Source: Ureibacillus aquaedulcis (lineage in GTDB: Bacteria > Bacillota > Bacilli > Bacillales_A > Planococcaceae). Taken from it: a DNA stretch of 64,000 nucleotides. Each line of letters begins with the position of its first letter. The first letter of the stretch is position 1. Positions 9,060 through 17,614 of the stretch are shown here, piece after piece. The translations under genes were made by a program, and so were the position numbers. The stretch is taken from positions 186,001 through 250,000 of the forward strand of contig NZ_JAUHTQ010000004.1 of NCBI RefSeq assembly GCF_030418165.1, in the 5' to 3' direction. The notes below the pieces were generated by a model that was not told the origin of the DNA, did not search any database, and worked only from the letters and a program-made list of their open reading frames with translations.

Positions 9060-10175
9060 TTGAAAAAAGTAATTTTTCTGGTTTTCGTTGTTAGTTTTCT
9101 GCTAGTAGGTTGTTCGGTCTTTACGACACAAGATTCTACTGAACCAGATCATCAAGATCAAATGATTGAAGTAGCGAAGCAAGAGAACGAAAAAATTGAT
9201 GAAGTAAAGAGTAAGCTAGAACCAGAAATTATCATCGAAAATCTCACCATTCCTTGGACGATTGAAAAAATGGGAGATGTCATTTACTTGTCTGAAAGAA
9301 CAGGCGGCATTGTAAAGATTCAAAACGGAGAAGCAGTGAGGCAGGAAGTTAACCTTGAAAAGAATTTATCTGCAGCAGCGGAAGCAGGCCTTTTAGGCTT
9401 TGTTCTGGCTCCGGATTTCGAAGAGACCAGATCGGCTTTTGCTTATTACACTTATAATGATAGTTCTGGTCAATTTAATCGGATTGTTATATTACAATTG
9501 CAAGATGATACTTGGAAGGAAGAAAAAGTTTTACTGGATAAAATACCAAGCGGACGTGTTCATCATGGAGGCCGTCTTGAGATAGGGCCGGATGATAAGC
9601 TTTATGCAACAGCAGGCGATGCGCTTGAATCGTCCATTGCACAGGATGTGAATTCATTGGGCGGGAAAATCTTGAGGATGAATTTGGATGGGTCCATCCC
9701 GACAGATAACCCCATTTCAAACTCTTATGTCTATAGTTTCGGTCATCGTAATCCTCAAGGGATTGCATGGTCTGATGATGGTACAATGTATGCAAGTGAA
9801 CATGGAAACGATGCAAATGATGAAATTAATAGAATAGAGGCAGGCAAAAATTATGGCTGGCCCATTATTGAGGGAAGCGAGAAACGGGAAGGCTTGGTTT
9901 CTCCACTTTTCACATCGGGACCAAATAAAACTTGGGCTCCTTCAGGAATTTCATACTATCAAGGGAAATTGTATGTTGCAGCTCTAAGAGGGCAGGCAGT
10001 TCTGGAATTTGATTTGACTACCAAGGAGTCGCGAGAGCTAATTACAAATCTAGGCAGAATTCGAGATGTATATGTGGACGGTTCATCTTTGTATTTTATT
10101 AGCAATAATACTGATGGACGAGGCACGGCTTCTGCTAATGATGATAAGTTATACCGTCTCCAGCTCCCAAAATAA
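9060..10175 (+). CDS. PQQ-type glucose/sorbosone dehydrogenase-like lipoprotein
   Basis: 371 residues from TTG 9060, with GAAAGGAGAC upstream. Signal peptide with lipobox 'LLVGC' at about residue 18, so it is a membrane-anchored extracellular protein. The mature part is a six-bladed propeller of the soluble sugar dehydrogenase (GSDH) family: 'LTIPWTIEKMGDVIYLSERT', 'GLLGFVLAPDFEE', 'GRVHHGGRLEIGPDDKLY', 'YSFGHRNPQGIAW', 'DEINRIEAGKNYGWP'. Members oxidise aldoses using PQQ; many Firmicutes members are uncharacterised. I see no PQQ synthesis gene here, so activity is uncertain. Confidence 0.88.
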   Translation: MKKVIFLVFVVSFLLVGCSVFTTQDSTEPDHQDQMIEVAKQENEKIDEVKSKLEPEIIIENLTIPWTIEKMGDVIYLSERTGGIVKIQNGEAVRQEVNLEKNLSAAAEAGLLGFVLAPDFEETRSAFAYYTYNDSSGQFNRIVILQLQDDTWKEEKVLLDKIPSGRVHHGGRLEIGPDDKLYATAGDALESSIAQDVNSLGGKILRMNLDGSIPTDNPISNSYVYSFGHRNPQGIAWSDDGTMYASEHGNDANDEINRIEAGKNYGWPIIEGSEKREGLVSPLFTSGPNKTWAPSGISYYQGKLYVAALRGQAVLEFDLTTKESRELITNLGRIRDVYVDGSSLYFISNNTDGRGTASANDDKLYRLQLPK

Positions 10176-10190
10176 TTGTTGTATAAATGA

Positions 10191-10226
10191 AAAACTACTT
10201 ACAATGGTCATCCAGTAAGTAGTTTT
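10191..10226. terminator. Bidirectional terminator
   Basis: 12-bp perfect stem AAAACTACTTAC/GTAAGTAGTTTT with a 12-base loop, between convergent genes. Confidence 0.75.
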
Positions 10227-10237
10227 CCGTTTTAAGT

Positions 10238-11689
10238 TTAATCTGAATCGAAATCTAGAAAACGGTTGACGCGATCGACATAAGAGTCGATGGGGTAGGT
10301 GTTATAAAGCTCACTGGATAAACGAATTGGATCACCAAAAAAATATCTCTCATATTGTGTTTGTCTAGTTCCAAAAGCACTCATCGTTAAATCCCATGCT
10401 AACCGGAAGATTTTAACTCGGTCAAAAGCTGGTTTCGATGCTGCTTGAAGGTATTGATCTAAATCTTCACGTATAGAGGAGTGAAATGCGTTTTCTGTCG
10501 GTAAAGTAATCAATCCACTTGCACCGATTAGCTGAATAATCTCCATAAATCGTGGATAGATTTTGGGGAACAGATTTCCAGCAACCCGTAAAGTCGAAAC
10601 ATCCGGTCTCATATAGCCCCATTCATCCACAGCTGCATGGTTTTCCGATTTTTCCAGCAAGGCTCTTAATGTTTCAAGACCAATTATAATTTCTGACATT
10701 TTTTCTTGAATATGATGATATTCTCTAACCTTGATAGTGTTTACCATTAGCTGTGCAAGCCCTAGAACAAATTCGCTTTTCACGATTTGTCGGGTTAAAG
10801 CTTGATGTTTTGCAAAGGCATGGAAGGAACATTTCTCTAAAAATTCTTCTGCTACCTCACCATTGTTATAAAAGAAAACTCTGTCCCAAGGTACTAAAAC
10901 ATTATCAAAAACAACAATTGAATCCATTTCCTCATACCTTGAACTTAAAGGATGATCAAAATTGGACTCGCCGCCTATAAATGAATCTCTACAAATGAAT
11001 TTTAAGCCTTTTGTATTTGAAGGAATGGAGAATGCAAAAGCTTCATCTTCATCGGTGAACAGGAATTTCCCCACACTGAACACTAATACTTCATCGGTTA
11101 ATCCACCTTGTGTTGCAAGAAGGCGAGCTCCTTTAATTACAATTCCTTGTTCATTTTCTTCAACTACCTTCGCTGCAATCGGCAAATTGCTATTTTCAAC
11201 GTAAACTTGAGAACGATTTACCTGAGGTGTAATAAAGGTATGCGTAAAAGATAAGTCTCTTTCTCTTGCATTTTCAAATACATTGGTGAGATTTTCAGGA
11301 AAACTATTCTTTCTTCCTTGCAAGTATTCGGCACCGGAAGCAAAGCTCATTAACACAGTATTCAAATAATCCGGACTTCTCCCCATTATCCCATTTGTGT
11401 GGGTAGCCCAATGTTCAATCATTGTTCTTCTTTTTAGAATGTCATCTTTTGTTCTGGGTGCTAGAAATGAAAGACCAACTGCATTTCCGGTTAAAGGAGA
11501 TGGAAAGGTCATTTCATCCTTAATATTTTTATTATGTTGTAAATCATAAAGCGAAGCTTTTGATTGTAGTATGCCTTTAAAGCAGGGATGTTCTGAAAGT
11601 AACCCGCTGATTCGTTTTCCATCAATCCAGATTTCAGGATTTAATTGATCCATTCGACTAATAAATTCCTGCCCGGTTATAGCCCCCAT
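10238..11689 (-). CDS. 4-hydroxyphenylacetate 3-hydroxylase family (HpaB-like) flavin monooxygenase
   Basis: 483 residues, typical for the oxygenase component of two-component FADH2-dependent aromatic hydroxylases. Seen: 'GAITGQEFISRMDQLNPEIW', 'FLAPRTKDDILKRR', 'GIMGRSPDYLNTVLM', 'TFITPQVNRSQ', 'VLVPWDRVFFY' and 'FGTRQTQYERYFFGDP'. It should ortho-hydroxylate a phenolic substrate or act as a related CoA-ester dehydratase-fold enzyme. No flavin reductase partner is adjacent, so reduced flavin must come from elsewhere. The Bacillus subtilis relative is YoaI. Confidence 0.9.
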   Translation of the reverse strand: MGAITGQEFISRMDQLNPEIWIDGKRISGLLSEHPCFKGILQSKASLYDLQHNKNIKDEMTFPSPLTGNAVGLSFLAPRTKDDILKRRTMIEHWATHTNGIMGRSPDYLNTVLMSFASGAEYLQGRKNSFPENLTNVFENARERDLSFTHTFITPQVNRSQVYVENSNLPIAAKVVEENEQGIVIKGARLLATQGGLTDEVLVFSVGKFLFTDEDEAFAFSIPSNTKGLKFICRDSFIGGESNFDHPLSSRYEEMDSIVVFDNVLVPWDRVFFYNNGEVAEEFLEKCSFHAFAKHQALTRQIVKSEFVLGLAQLMVNTIKVREYHHIQEKMSEIIIGLETLRALLEKSENHAAVDEWGYMRPDVSTLRVAGNLFPKIYPRFMEIIQLIGASGLITLPTENAFHSSIREDLDQYLQAASKPAFDRVKIFRLAWDLTMSAFGTRQTQYERYFFGDPIRLSSELYNTYPIDSYVDRVNRFLDFDSD

Positions 11690-12085
11690 GTTTTACACTC
11701 CCAAAAATTAAATATTAAGCTGAAAAATATAATCATAAGTCATTAACATGTTAGGTAATTCCTAATATTTTATTTGCTTAGAAACAAAATGATACCTTGT
11801 TGAATAAAATTATCGATATTTTGTAAAATTATTTTGAATCTTGATCTTTTCAAGAGTCCAATTTAATTTAGTTACTAAAAATTAAACAAAAGGGGATCGC
11901 TAACTTGGTCTGTTGAAAACTTTTCTGAATATAATAAAGAAAAAGTGCCAATTCAATGGAACCCGCTCGAAGTTTATTTAAATCTGCTCTGTATTGATTT
12001 CATTAAATAAATAGATCTTTATGTAGAAATAATAATAGAATGCCAGTATAATAGAAGTATAACGTGATGGTTTGGAGGAAAGTAA
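11690..12085. other. Divergent promoter region
   Basis: About 400 AT-rich bases between the minus-strand HpaB-like gene and the plus-strand MerR gene. It must hold both promoters. I see no ORF, no strong hairpin and no clear MerR-type operator. Confidence 0.4.
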
Positions 12086-12493
12086 ATTGGGATCGAGAAA
12101 CTAAAAATTGGCGAATTGGCTGAAATAACCGGGATCACTAAACGGACAATCGATTATTATACTAATCTTGGCTTACTGAAAGCTGAACGTTCTACTTCAA
12201 ATTATCGTTTCTATACTTCTGAAACAATTGAACGCATTCGTATTATCGAAGAAATGAAATCAAAGGGCATGTGCCTAAATGACATAAAAAATTCTTTTGA
12301 AAAAATGAATACGCAATCGGAAGAAATGGATTTACAAAACATATGTCAGCATATGAAAGCATTAAAAAATGAAATTTCACTCCTGGTAGAGCAAATGCAG
12401 CAACAAGAACAATCGAAAAAGGATTCGATAAAAAATAAAGTTTCGTCTGAAAGTGTAGCCTTAATGCAATCTTTATTATTACTTATAACCTAG
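12086..12493 (+). CDS. MerR-family transcriptional regulator with non-standard start
   Basis: About 135 residues if begun at ATT 12086. The MerR HTH is complete only if translation starts upstream of the first TTG (12116): I-E-K-L-K-I-G-E precedes 'LAEITGITKRTIDYYTNLGL'. GGAGGAA at 12074-12080 is spaced ideally for ATT 12086 (M-G-I-E-K-L-K-I-G-E). In-frame stop TAA at 12083 excludes anything earlier. The C-terminal coiled coil (about 80-120) is Gln/Glu/Lys rich and has no cysteine metal site, so the ligand is unclear. A MerR gene next to a CNNM gene recalls Bacillus yhdQ/yhdP. Confidence 0.85.
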   Translation: MGIEKLKIGELAEITGITKRTIDYYTNLGLLKAERSTSNYRFYTSETIERIRIIEEMKSKGMCLNDIKNSFEKMNTQSEEMDLQNICQHMKALKNEISLLVEQMQQQEQSKKDSIKNKVSSESVALMQSLLLLIT

Positions 12494-12532
12494 GAGGTGA
12501 AGTCTTACTTTTTTAAAGTAAGACGATGATTG
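12492..12532 (+). promoter_or_regulatory. SD-hairpin-start element of the CNNM gene
   Basis: AGGAGGTG (12492-12499) overlaps the MerR stop. A perfect 10-bp, 3-base-loop hairpin (GTCTTACTTT/AAAGTAAGAC, 12502-12524) separates it from TTG 12530. With the hairpin folded, the SD-to-start distance becomes about 7 bases; unfolded it is about 30. The element could make translation depend on RNA folding. Confidence 0.6.
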
Positions 12533-13840
12533 ACCGCATTAAATTTGACTATATTTGCTATTTTGATAGCTTTAACTGCATTCTTTGTGGCAACTGAGTT
12601 TGCCATTGTAAAAGTAAGGCAGTCAAGGATTGACCAATTGGTAGCTGAAGGAAGAAAAGGCTCTTTGGCCGCCAAACATGTAACGACCCACCTAGATGAA
12701 TACTTGTCTGCCTGTCAATTAGGTATTACTGTCACGGCACTTGGTATTGGTATGGTCGGAGAATCAACGTTTGAGTTTATCCTGGAGCCTTTCTTTGGAA
12801 TGCTGGGAATTGGTGAGCAGTATATCCATTATTTCACCATTGGGGCTGCCTTTATAATTGCAACATTTTTGCACGTTGTAGTGGGGGAACTTGCGCCAAA
12901 AACCGCGGCCATCCAAAAAGCGGAAACAATAACACTCTTATTTGCAAAACCAATTATGATCTTCTATAAGATTCTTTACCCATTTATTTGGTTTTTAAAT
13001 GGAGCTGCCCGCATTCTGGTAGGGATTTTCGGTATGAAACCAGCATCGGAGCATGAACTTACACATACAGAAGAAGAACTCCGTTTACTAATGACAGAGA
13101 GCTATAAAAACGGCGAAATCAATCAAAACGAACTGAAATATGTGAATAAGGTGTTTGAATTCGATGATCGAATTGCCCGTGAAGTTATGGTGCCAAGAAC
13201 TGATATTATCGCATTCGACAAAAATGCGACATATGAGGAAGTACTAACGACAATTCAAGAAGAGCGCTATACAAGATATCCAGTATACGAAGATGACCGT
13301 GACAATATTATCGGCTTTATTAATATTAAAGATTTCCTAACTCAAGGGTTAAGCAATCGCATTACTGTTGAAAATTTTACCATGGAAAGATTTATTAATC
13401 CTTTGATTTATACGACAGAAGTAACAGCGATTCAGGATCTACTGACAAGAATGCAGAAAGAACGTACTCCGATTGCCATTCTTTTGGACGAATACGGGGG
13501 GACTTCGGGTCTTGTTACCGTTGAAGATATTCTAGAGGAATTGGTTGGAGAAATTCGTGATGAATTTGATGATGATGAGGTTCCTGAAATTCGCAAGGTA
13601 AAAGAGGGGCATTTTATTGTCTATTCAAAAATATTATTGGAAGAAATATCGCGATTCCTTAAGATTGAGATTGATAATCCAGATGTGGATACACTTGGTG
13701 GGTGGTATTACTCCCAAGATGTTGAATTAAAGCAGGAAAATGTTATCGAACATGCGGGCTATACATTCTCGATTCATGAAATTGATGGACTCCAATTACG
13801 CTATATCGAAATTAAACAAAAAACGAATATTGCCGTTTAA
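12530..13840 (+). CDS. CNNM/CorC-type transporter (DUF21-CBS-CorC_HlyC)
   Basis: 436 residues. N-terminal DUF21 membrane domain with about four helices ('LTIFAILIALTAFFVATEFA', 'GITVTALGIGMVGESTF', 'FLHVVVGELAPKTAAIQKA'), then two CBS domains ('DRIAREVMVPRTDIIAFD' to 'DDRDNIIGFINIKDF', and 'RTPIAILLDEYGGTSGLVT') and a C-terminal CorC_HlyC domain ('VDTLGGWYYS'). The family includes the Bacillus magnesium exporter MpfA (YhdP). The TTG start lies behind the SD-hairpin element. Confidence 0.93.
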   Translation: MTALNLTIFAILIALTAFFVATEFAIVKVRQSRIDQLVAEGRKGSLAAKHVTTHLDEYLSACQLGITVTALGIGMVGESTFEFILEPFFGMLGIGEQYIHYFTIGAAFIIATFLHVVVGELAPKTAAIQKAETITLLFAKPIMIFYKILYPFIWFLNGAARILVGIFGMKPASEHELTHTEEELRLLMTESYKNGEINQNELKYVNKVFEFDDRIAREVMVPRTDIIAFDKNATYEEVLTTIQEERYTRYPVYEDDRDNIIGFINIKDFLTQGLSNRITVENFTMERFINPLIYTTEVTAIQDLLTRMQKERTPIAILLDEYGGTSGLVTVEDILEELVGEIRDEFDDDEVPEIRKVKEGHFIVYSKILLEEISRFLKIEIDNPDVDTLGGWYYSQDVELKQENVIEHAGYTFSIHEIDGLQLRYIEIKQKTNIAV

Positions 13841-13850
13841 GGCATTACTC

Positions 13851-13890
13851 AACCTCTTATGTCTTCTACCAGACTTAAGAGGTTTTTTTC
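13851..13890 (+). terminator. Terminator after CNNM gene
   Basis: AACCTCTTA/TAAGAGGTT with inner GTCT/AGAC pairing, followed by seven T residues. Confidence 0.85.
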
Positions 13891-13952
13891 AGTGACTTTT
13901 TAAATTGCATTGCAAAGTTAAGTCTTTAAGATCCTGCCTGAGGGGGTATATT

Positions 13953-14372
13953 TTGAAGAATCTTCGTTCCTTATTGCTTCTTTGTTTAATGGGAATCCTA
14001 TTAGTAGCTTGTGCCAATGAGGATGAAATCTATTTGTCGAGAGTAGATGTTCTTGCAGTAAAGGATGAAGCTATGGAAGAAGAGAATATGATCATTGATT
14101 TGGTAACACTCGACTCCATTAAAAGTTTGCTGGGAGAAATCCGTTGGGAACCTAATTCAGATCACGAAATAGAAGGTTCAGAAGATTTCATCGCTACACT
14201 GTTTTATACTGATAACGAGGATCAGCATGATCAGCTCTATCTATATAGAATGTCGTTTAATTCTGATGGTAGCCTAAGTATTGTCAGCAATAATGAAGAA
14301 GAGGGTTATGGTATTCTGGATGAAGAATATGCCGAGAAATTAAAAACTCTTCTAGAGGGTTACATATACTGA
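13953..14372 (+). CDS. Putative lipoprotein
   Basis: 139 residues from TTG 13953, with AGGGGGT upstream. The signal peptide 'KNLRSLLLLCLMGILLVAC' ends in a lipobox. The mature part is acidic with predicted strands and no recognised domain. Monocistronic between two terminators. Confidence 0.68.
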   Translation: MKNLRSLLLLCLMGILLVACANEDEIYLSRVDVLAVKDEAMEEENMIIDLVTLDSIKSLLGEIRWEPNSDHEIEGSEDFIATLFYTDNEDQHDQLYLYRMSFNSDGSLSIVSNNEEEGYGILDEEYAEKLKTLLEGYIY

Positions 14373-14373
14373 T

Positions 14374-14414
14374 AGCAAAAAGAGGTGTTCCTTTGTAGGA
14401 GCATCTTTTTTTGC
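14374..14414 (+). terminator. Terminator
   Basis: Imperfect long stem AGCAAAAAGAGGTGTTCCT / AGGAGCATC-T7-GCT directly after the lipoprotein stop, with a seven-T run within the 3' arm. Confidence 0.7.
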
Positions 14415-14592
14415 TATTGCCGTCGTTTACCTTTTAAGTGACTGTGCTTTATTTAGACCCGTGCCATTAATTCCCTCAATAATTAACGTACTACCCTGAT
14501 TGGGACAAGCATATATTGGGTCAATCATTGTTACGGTAATTCGAACAAAGTAAGCAAACTAAGAATCTATACTCTCATAGGTAGGTGGCCCA

Positions 14593-14979
14593 ATGAAAAA
14601 ATTAATTATCGATGGAGGATTATTATTAACCGATATGGAAATCCAATATAAAGAAAGAAACATACACTTAACTCGCGTATTAATCGATACTGGTTCATCC
14701 TGCTCCATAATTTCCTCGGAGATAGCGGAATCAATCGGCATTTTTCCTGAAGCAGACGACCCTATTTACAGGGTTTGTGGTGTAGGCGGTTCAGAAATTG
14801 TGTATGCAAAGGTATTGGATTCTATTACAATCGGTCATATAAAAACGGAACAAATCCAGATAGAGATAGGATCCATGAATTACGGATTCGATTTGGATGG
14901 CATTATTGGCTTGAATTTGTTAAAGCGTTTGAAAGCATCGATCAATATTGAAAAATTGGTTATTCAATATGAGTGTTAA
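14593..14979 (+). CDS. Retropepsin-like aspartic protease domain protein
   Basis: 128 residues made almost wholly of one retropepsin-fold domain. The active-site triad is 'VLIDTGSSCSIIS' (about 36-48), then a flap-like 'VCGVGGSEIVYAKVLD', and the closing 'GIIGLNLLKRLKASIN' with the usual hydrophobic-hydrophobic-Gly before the final strand. Being single-domain, it should be active only as a dimer, like retroviral protease. No signal peptide or membrane segment, so it is cytoplasmic. No retroelement genes are nearby; substrate unknown. Confidence 0.82.
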   Translation: MKKLIIDGGLLLTDMEIQYKERNIHLTRVLIDTGSSCSIISSEIAESIGIFPEADDPIYRVCGVGGSEIVYAKVLDSITIGHIKTEQIQIEIGSMNYGFDLDGIIGLNLLKRLKASINIEKLVIQYEC

Positions 14980-15088
14980 GTATATCCTAAGTTGGGCATA
15001 ATTTTGATGTTTTCAAAAAGGACTTTGGGATGGAATGTCGAATAAGTAAGATATCTTTTCTATTAACTAAATTACAAAAGGAGTGGCA

Positions 15089-15769
15089 TTGAAGATGGAA
15101 TTTATTCGTATTACTGACATAAATGATCCTTTATTTGCTAAATTACATACACTTTTGGGAGAAGTTTTCCCTCCGGAAGAGGTACTGGAATTTGAACTTT
15201 GGAAGGAGCCGTTGGAGGATCCGGGAATTCGGGTTTTTGTCGCTGTTCATGAAGGAGAGGTAGTGGGTGCTACGGAATACCGCTATTATCCTGGATGGTC
15301 TATTTCGATGACAGACTTTACGATTATAGGGAAGCCCGGACTTTCTATTGGACGTTTTTTAGCTCAAGAACGTCAAAAGGACTTAATGAGGTTAGCAGAA
15401 GAACAAGGCGAAGTGTTAAAGGGCGGCTTTGCAGAAATCTACAATCCCTACTTGATGAAAGAGCATTTCGACTTTGGAGGCGTGATGCCCATGAATCCTT
15501 TCGTTCGTCGTGAAGTACTATCCCATTTAGGCTACAAACGTATTGATTTCCCATATGTTCATCCATCATGGAAAAATGATGGAGAGGCGGTAGCAGGACT
15601 GGATTTCTGTTTCATGCCAACAGATGATGCTTTAAGTGAAATCCCAGCCTCGTTGGTAGTGGATTTCTTGAAAATTTATTACTCGGTACTGCCAAATAAA
15701 CCTCAGGAATGGCTTGAAATGATTGCGAACTTGGAAAAACAAGAGACATTAAATTTGCTTCCTTTATAG
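15089..15769 (+). CDS. GNAT-like acetyltransferase
   Basis: About 226 residues. TTG 15089 or ATG 15095 both follow AAAGGAG; GTG 15083 is too close. N-terminal 'EFIRITDINDPLFAKLHTLL' and 'VFVAVHEGEVVGATEYRYYP' match the first strands of a GNAT fold. The acetyl-CoA loop is less canonical (about 'GLSIGRFLAQERQKDLM'). Substrate unknown. A strong terminator follows. Confidence 0.7.
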   Translation: MKMEFIRITDINDPLFAKLHTLLGEVFPPEEVLEFELWKEPLEDPGIRVFVAVHEGEVVGATEYRYYPGWSISMTDFTIIGKPGLSIGRFLAQERQKDLMRLAEEQGEVLKGGFAEIYNPYLMKEHFDFGGVMPMNPFVRREVLSHLGYKRIDFPYVHPSWKNDGEAVAGLDFCFMPTDDALSEIPASLVVDFLKIYYSVLPNKPQEWLEMIANLEKQETLNLLPL

Positions 15770-15789
15770 ACGATGGAAAGTCAGTAGAA

Positions 15790-15828
15790 AGAGAAGTCGG
15801 AAAGAATTTTTCCGGCTTCTCTTTTTTG
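15790..15828 (+). terminator. Terminator
   Basis: Stem AGAGAAGTCGGAAA / TTTCCGGCTTCTCT, short loop, followed by TTTTT. Confidence 0.85.
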
Positions 15829-16035
15829 CCGGAAAAATTTCAATAGGCTGGTGTATATCTTTATTAAAAACCTAGGAAAAATTCTAATTTTATCGCAAGT
15901 GCGCAGAATTTTGAATTTTCTATCAGAATTTTTTAATATTTAAGACTAGTATGTTAGCTAAAAAAGTGTAATATTAACAGTGAGAAGTTTATTATATAAA
16001 ATTTCTGAATTTTCATGAATATCGGAGGCAAAAAA

Positions 16036-17100
16036 ATGTTTGACATTAAAACAGAGTTAACAACAAATCCAAAAGAAAAGCCTGCATCGGATGTATTGGG
16101 TTTTGGCCATTACTTTTCCGACCATATGTTTGTCCTGGATTATACGGACGGTATTGGTTGGCACGATGCCCGTATTGTACCGTACCAACCAATTACACTA
16201 GATCCTTCGGCGATGGTTTTCCACTATGGTCAATCTGTATTCGAAGGTTTAAAAGCTTATGTAACTGTTGATAAAGAGGCGTTATTATTCCGAGCTGACC
16301 AAAACTTTAAACGGTTAAATAGATCAAATGAACGTCTTTGTATACCAGCAATCGATGAAGAGTTAGCTTTGGAAGGGTTAAAGCAATTGGTATCAGTGGA
16401 CCGTGAATGGATTCCAAGTGCTCCAGGGACTTCATTATATATTCGTCCCTTTATTATTGCGACAGAAGCTAATTTAGGTGTACATCCTTCAAAAAAATAT
16501 CAATTTATCATTATTATGTCTCCGTCTGGTTCATACTATAAAGAAGGCATTAACCCAGTCAAAATAATGGTAGAAGAGCAGTTTGTACGTGCAGTTAAAG
16601 GTGGAACAGGGGAAGCGAAAACGGGTGGAAATTATGCAAGTGCCTTAAAAGGGCAAGAAATTGCAAGCCGTGAAGGTTATGCCCAAACGTTATGGTTGGA
16701 CGGCAAGGAAAACAAATATATAGAAGAAGTAGGCAGTATGAACATCTTCTTTAAAATTAATGGAACGGTAGTTACACCAGCGTTAAACGGCAGTATTTTG
16801 CCTGGAATAACACGCGACTCCATGATACAAGTTTTAAAATTTAGAGGTGTTCCAGTGGAAGAACGCAAAATTACGATTGATGAAGTAGTTGAAGCATACC
16901 AAAATGGTACACTGGAAGAGGTTTTTGGTACTGGTACGGCAGCAGTAATTTCTCCGGTTGGAGAGTTAAAATATCTTGATGATAAAATGACGATCAATAA
17001 CGGTGAAATCGGTGAAATTTCCCAAATGTTATATGATACATTAACAGGTATTCAATATGGATCCATAGAAGATAGTTTTGGATGGACGATTCGATTATAA
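16036..17100 (+). CDS. ilvE: Branched-chain amino acid aminotransferase
   Basis: 354 residues from ATG 16036, with GGAGG 7 bases upstream. A fold-type IV PLP enzyme that interconverts Leu, Ile and Val with their 2-oxo acids using 2-oxoglutarate. Seen: 'FHYGQSVFEGLKAY', 'FRADQNFKRLNRSNERL', 'YIRPFIIATEANLGV', the PLP lysine in 'GEAKTGGNYASALK', and 'VFGTGTAAVISPVG'. Full length. It stands alone rather than in an ilv-leu operon. Confidence 0.95.
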   Translation: MFDIKTELTTNPKEKPASDVLGFGHYFSDHMFVLDYTDGIGWHDARIVPYQPITLDPSAMVFHYGQSVFEGLKAYVTVDKEALLFRADQNFKRLNRSNERLCIPAIDEELALEGLKQLVSVDREWIPSAPGTSLYIRPFIIATEANLGVHPSKKYQFIIIMSPSGSYYKEGINPVKIMVEEQFVRAVKGGTGEAKTGGNYASALKGQEIASREGYAQTLWLDGKENKYIEEVGSMNIFFKINGTVVTPALNGSILPGITRDSMIQVLKFRGVPVEERKITIDEVVEAYQNGTLEEVFGTGTAAVISPVGELKYLDDKMTINNGEIGEISQMLYDTLTGIQYGSIEDSFGWTIRL

Positions 17101-17106
17101 GAACAA

Positions 17107-17146
17107 AATCGCGGGCAGCTCTTTTAGCTGTTACGCGTTTTTTTGT
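17107..17146 (+). terminator. ilvE terminator
   Basis: AATCGCG / CGCGTTTTTTT with an inner CAGCT/AGCTG stem, just after ilvE. Confidence 0.65.
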
Positions 17147-17304
17147 TTTGTATTAAAAGTCAAAAATCCAGCCATACAACATGAGCGGAACTATGGTTTG
17201 AAAAACTTTAAGCTCTTTTTACTATCCTTTTTTTACAGTAGGAATATCAATGAAAACAAAGGTCAAACTATACAATGACTAAATTATGAGAGGAGTGTTT
17301 ACAC

Positions 17305-17454
17305 ATGAAGGAGCATAAGCAGCCACATGAGCAATTAACAGTTCAAGACAACCAATTGACGGCAACTCAGGAAGTTCTGTACCACGATGAATTTAAACGC
17401 GCGGACAACGCAACGAAAAAGAACAACCAAAATCAGCGTAAAAAAAATTTATAA
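17305..17454 (+). CDS. Small hydrophilic protein (49 aa)
   Basis: 49 residues from ATG 17305, with AGAGGAG upstream, and a terminator just after. It begins 'MKEHKQPHEQLTVQDNQLTA' and ends in a basic Asn/Gln/Lys-rich tail (KKNNQNQRKKNL). Highly charged and probably disordered, like several small spore-associated or nucleic-acid-binding proteins. I do not recognise a family. Confidence 0.65.
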   Translation: MKEHKQPHEQLTVQDNQLTATQEVLYHDEFKRADNATKKNNQNQRKKNL

Positions 17455-17460
17455 TTCATT

Positions 17461-17499
17461 ACTCCAAAGTAGTCGACTGCTTTGGAGTTTATTTTTTTG
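17461..17499 (+). terminator. Terminator
   Basis: ACTCCAAAG/CTTTGGAGT stem followed by TTATTTTTTT. Confidence 0.85.
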
Positions 17500-17614
17500 G
17501 TAAAGTTCTATATTCCTAAAAAGCAGCCACCGTTCCAATAACTACCATTTGTTAAGATGATACATTATAATTTAAATATCAAATAAGAAAAATATGAAAG
17601 TGAGTACTATCCGG

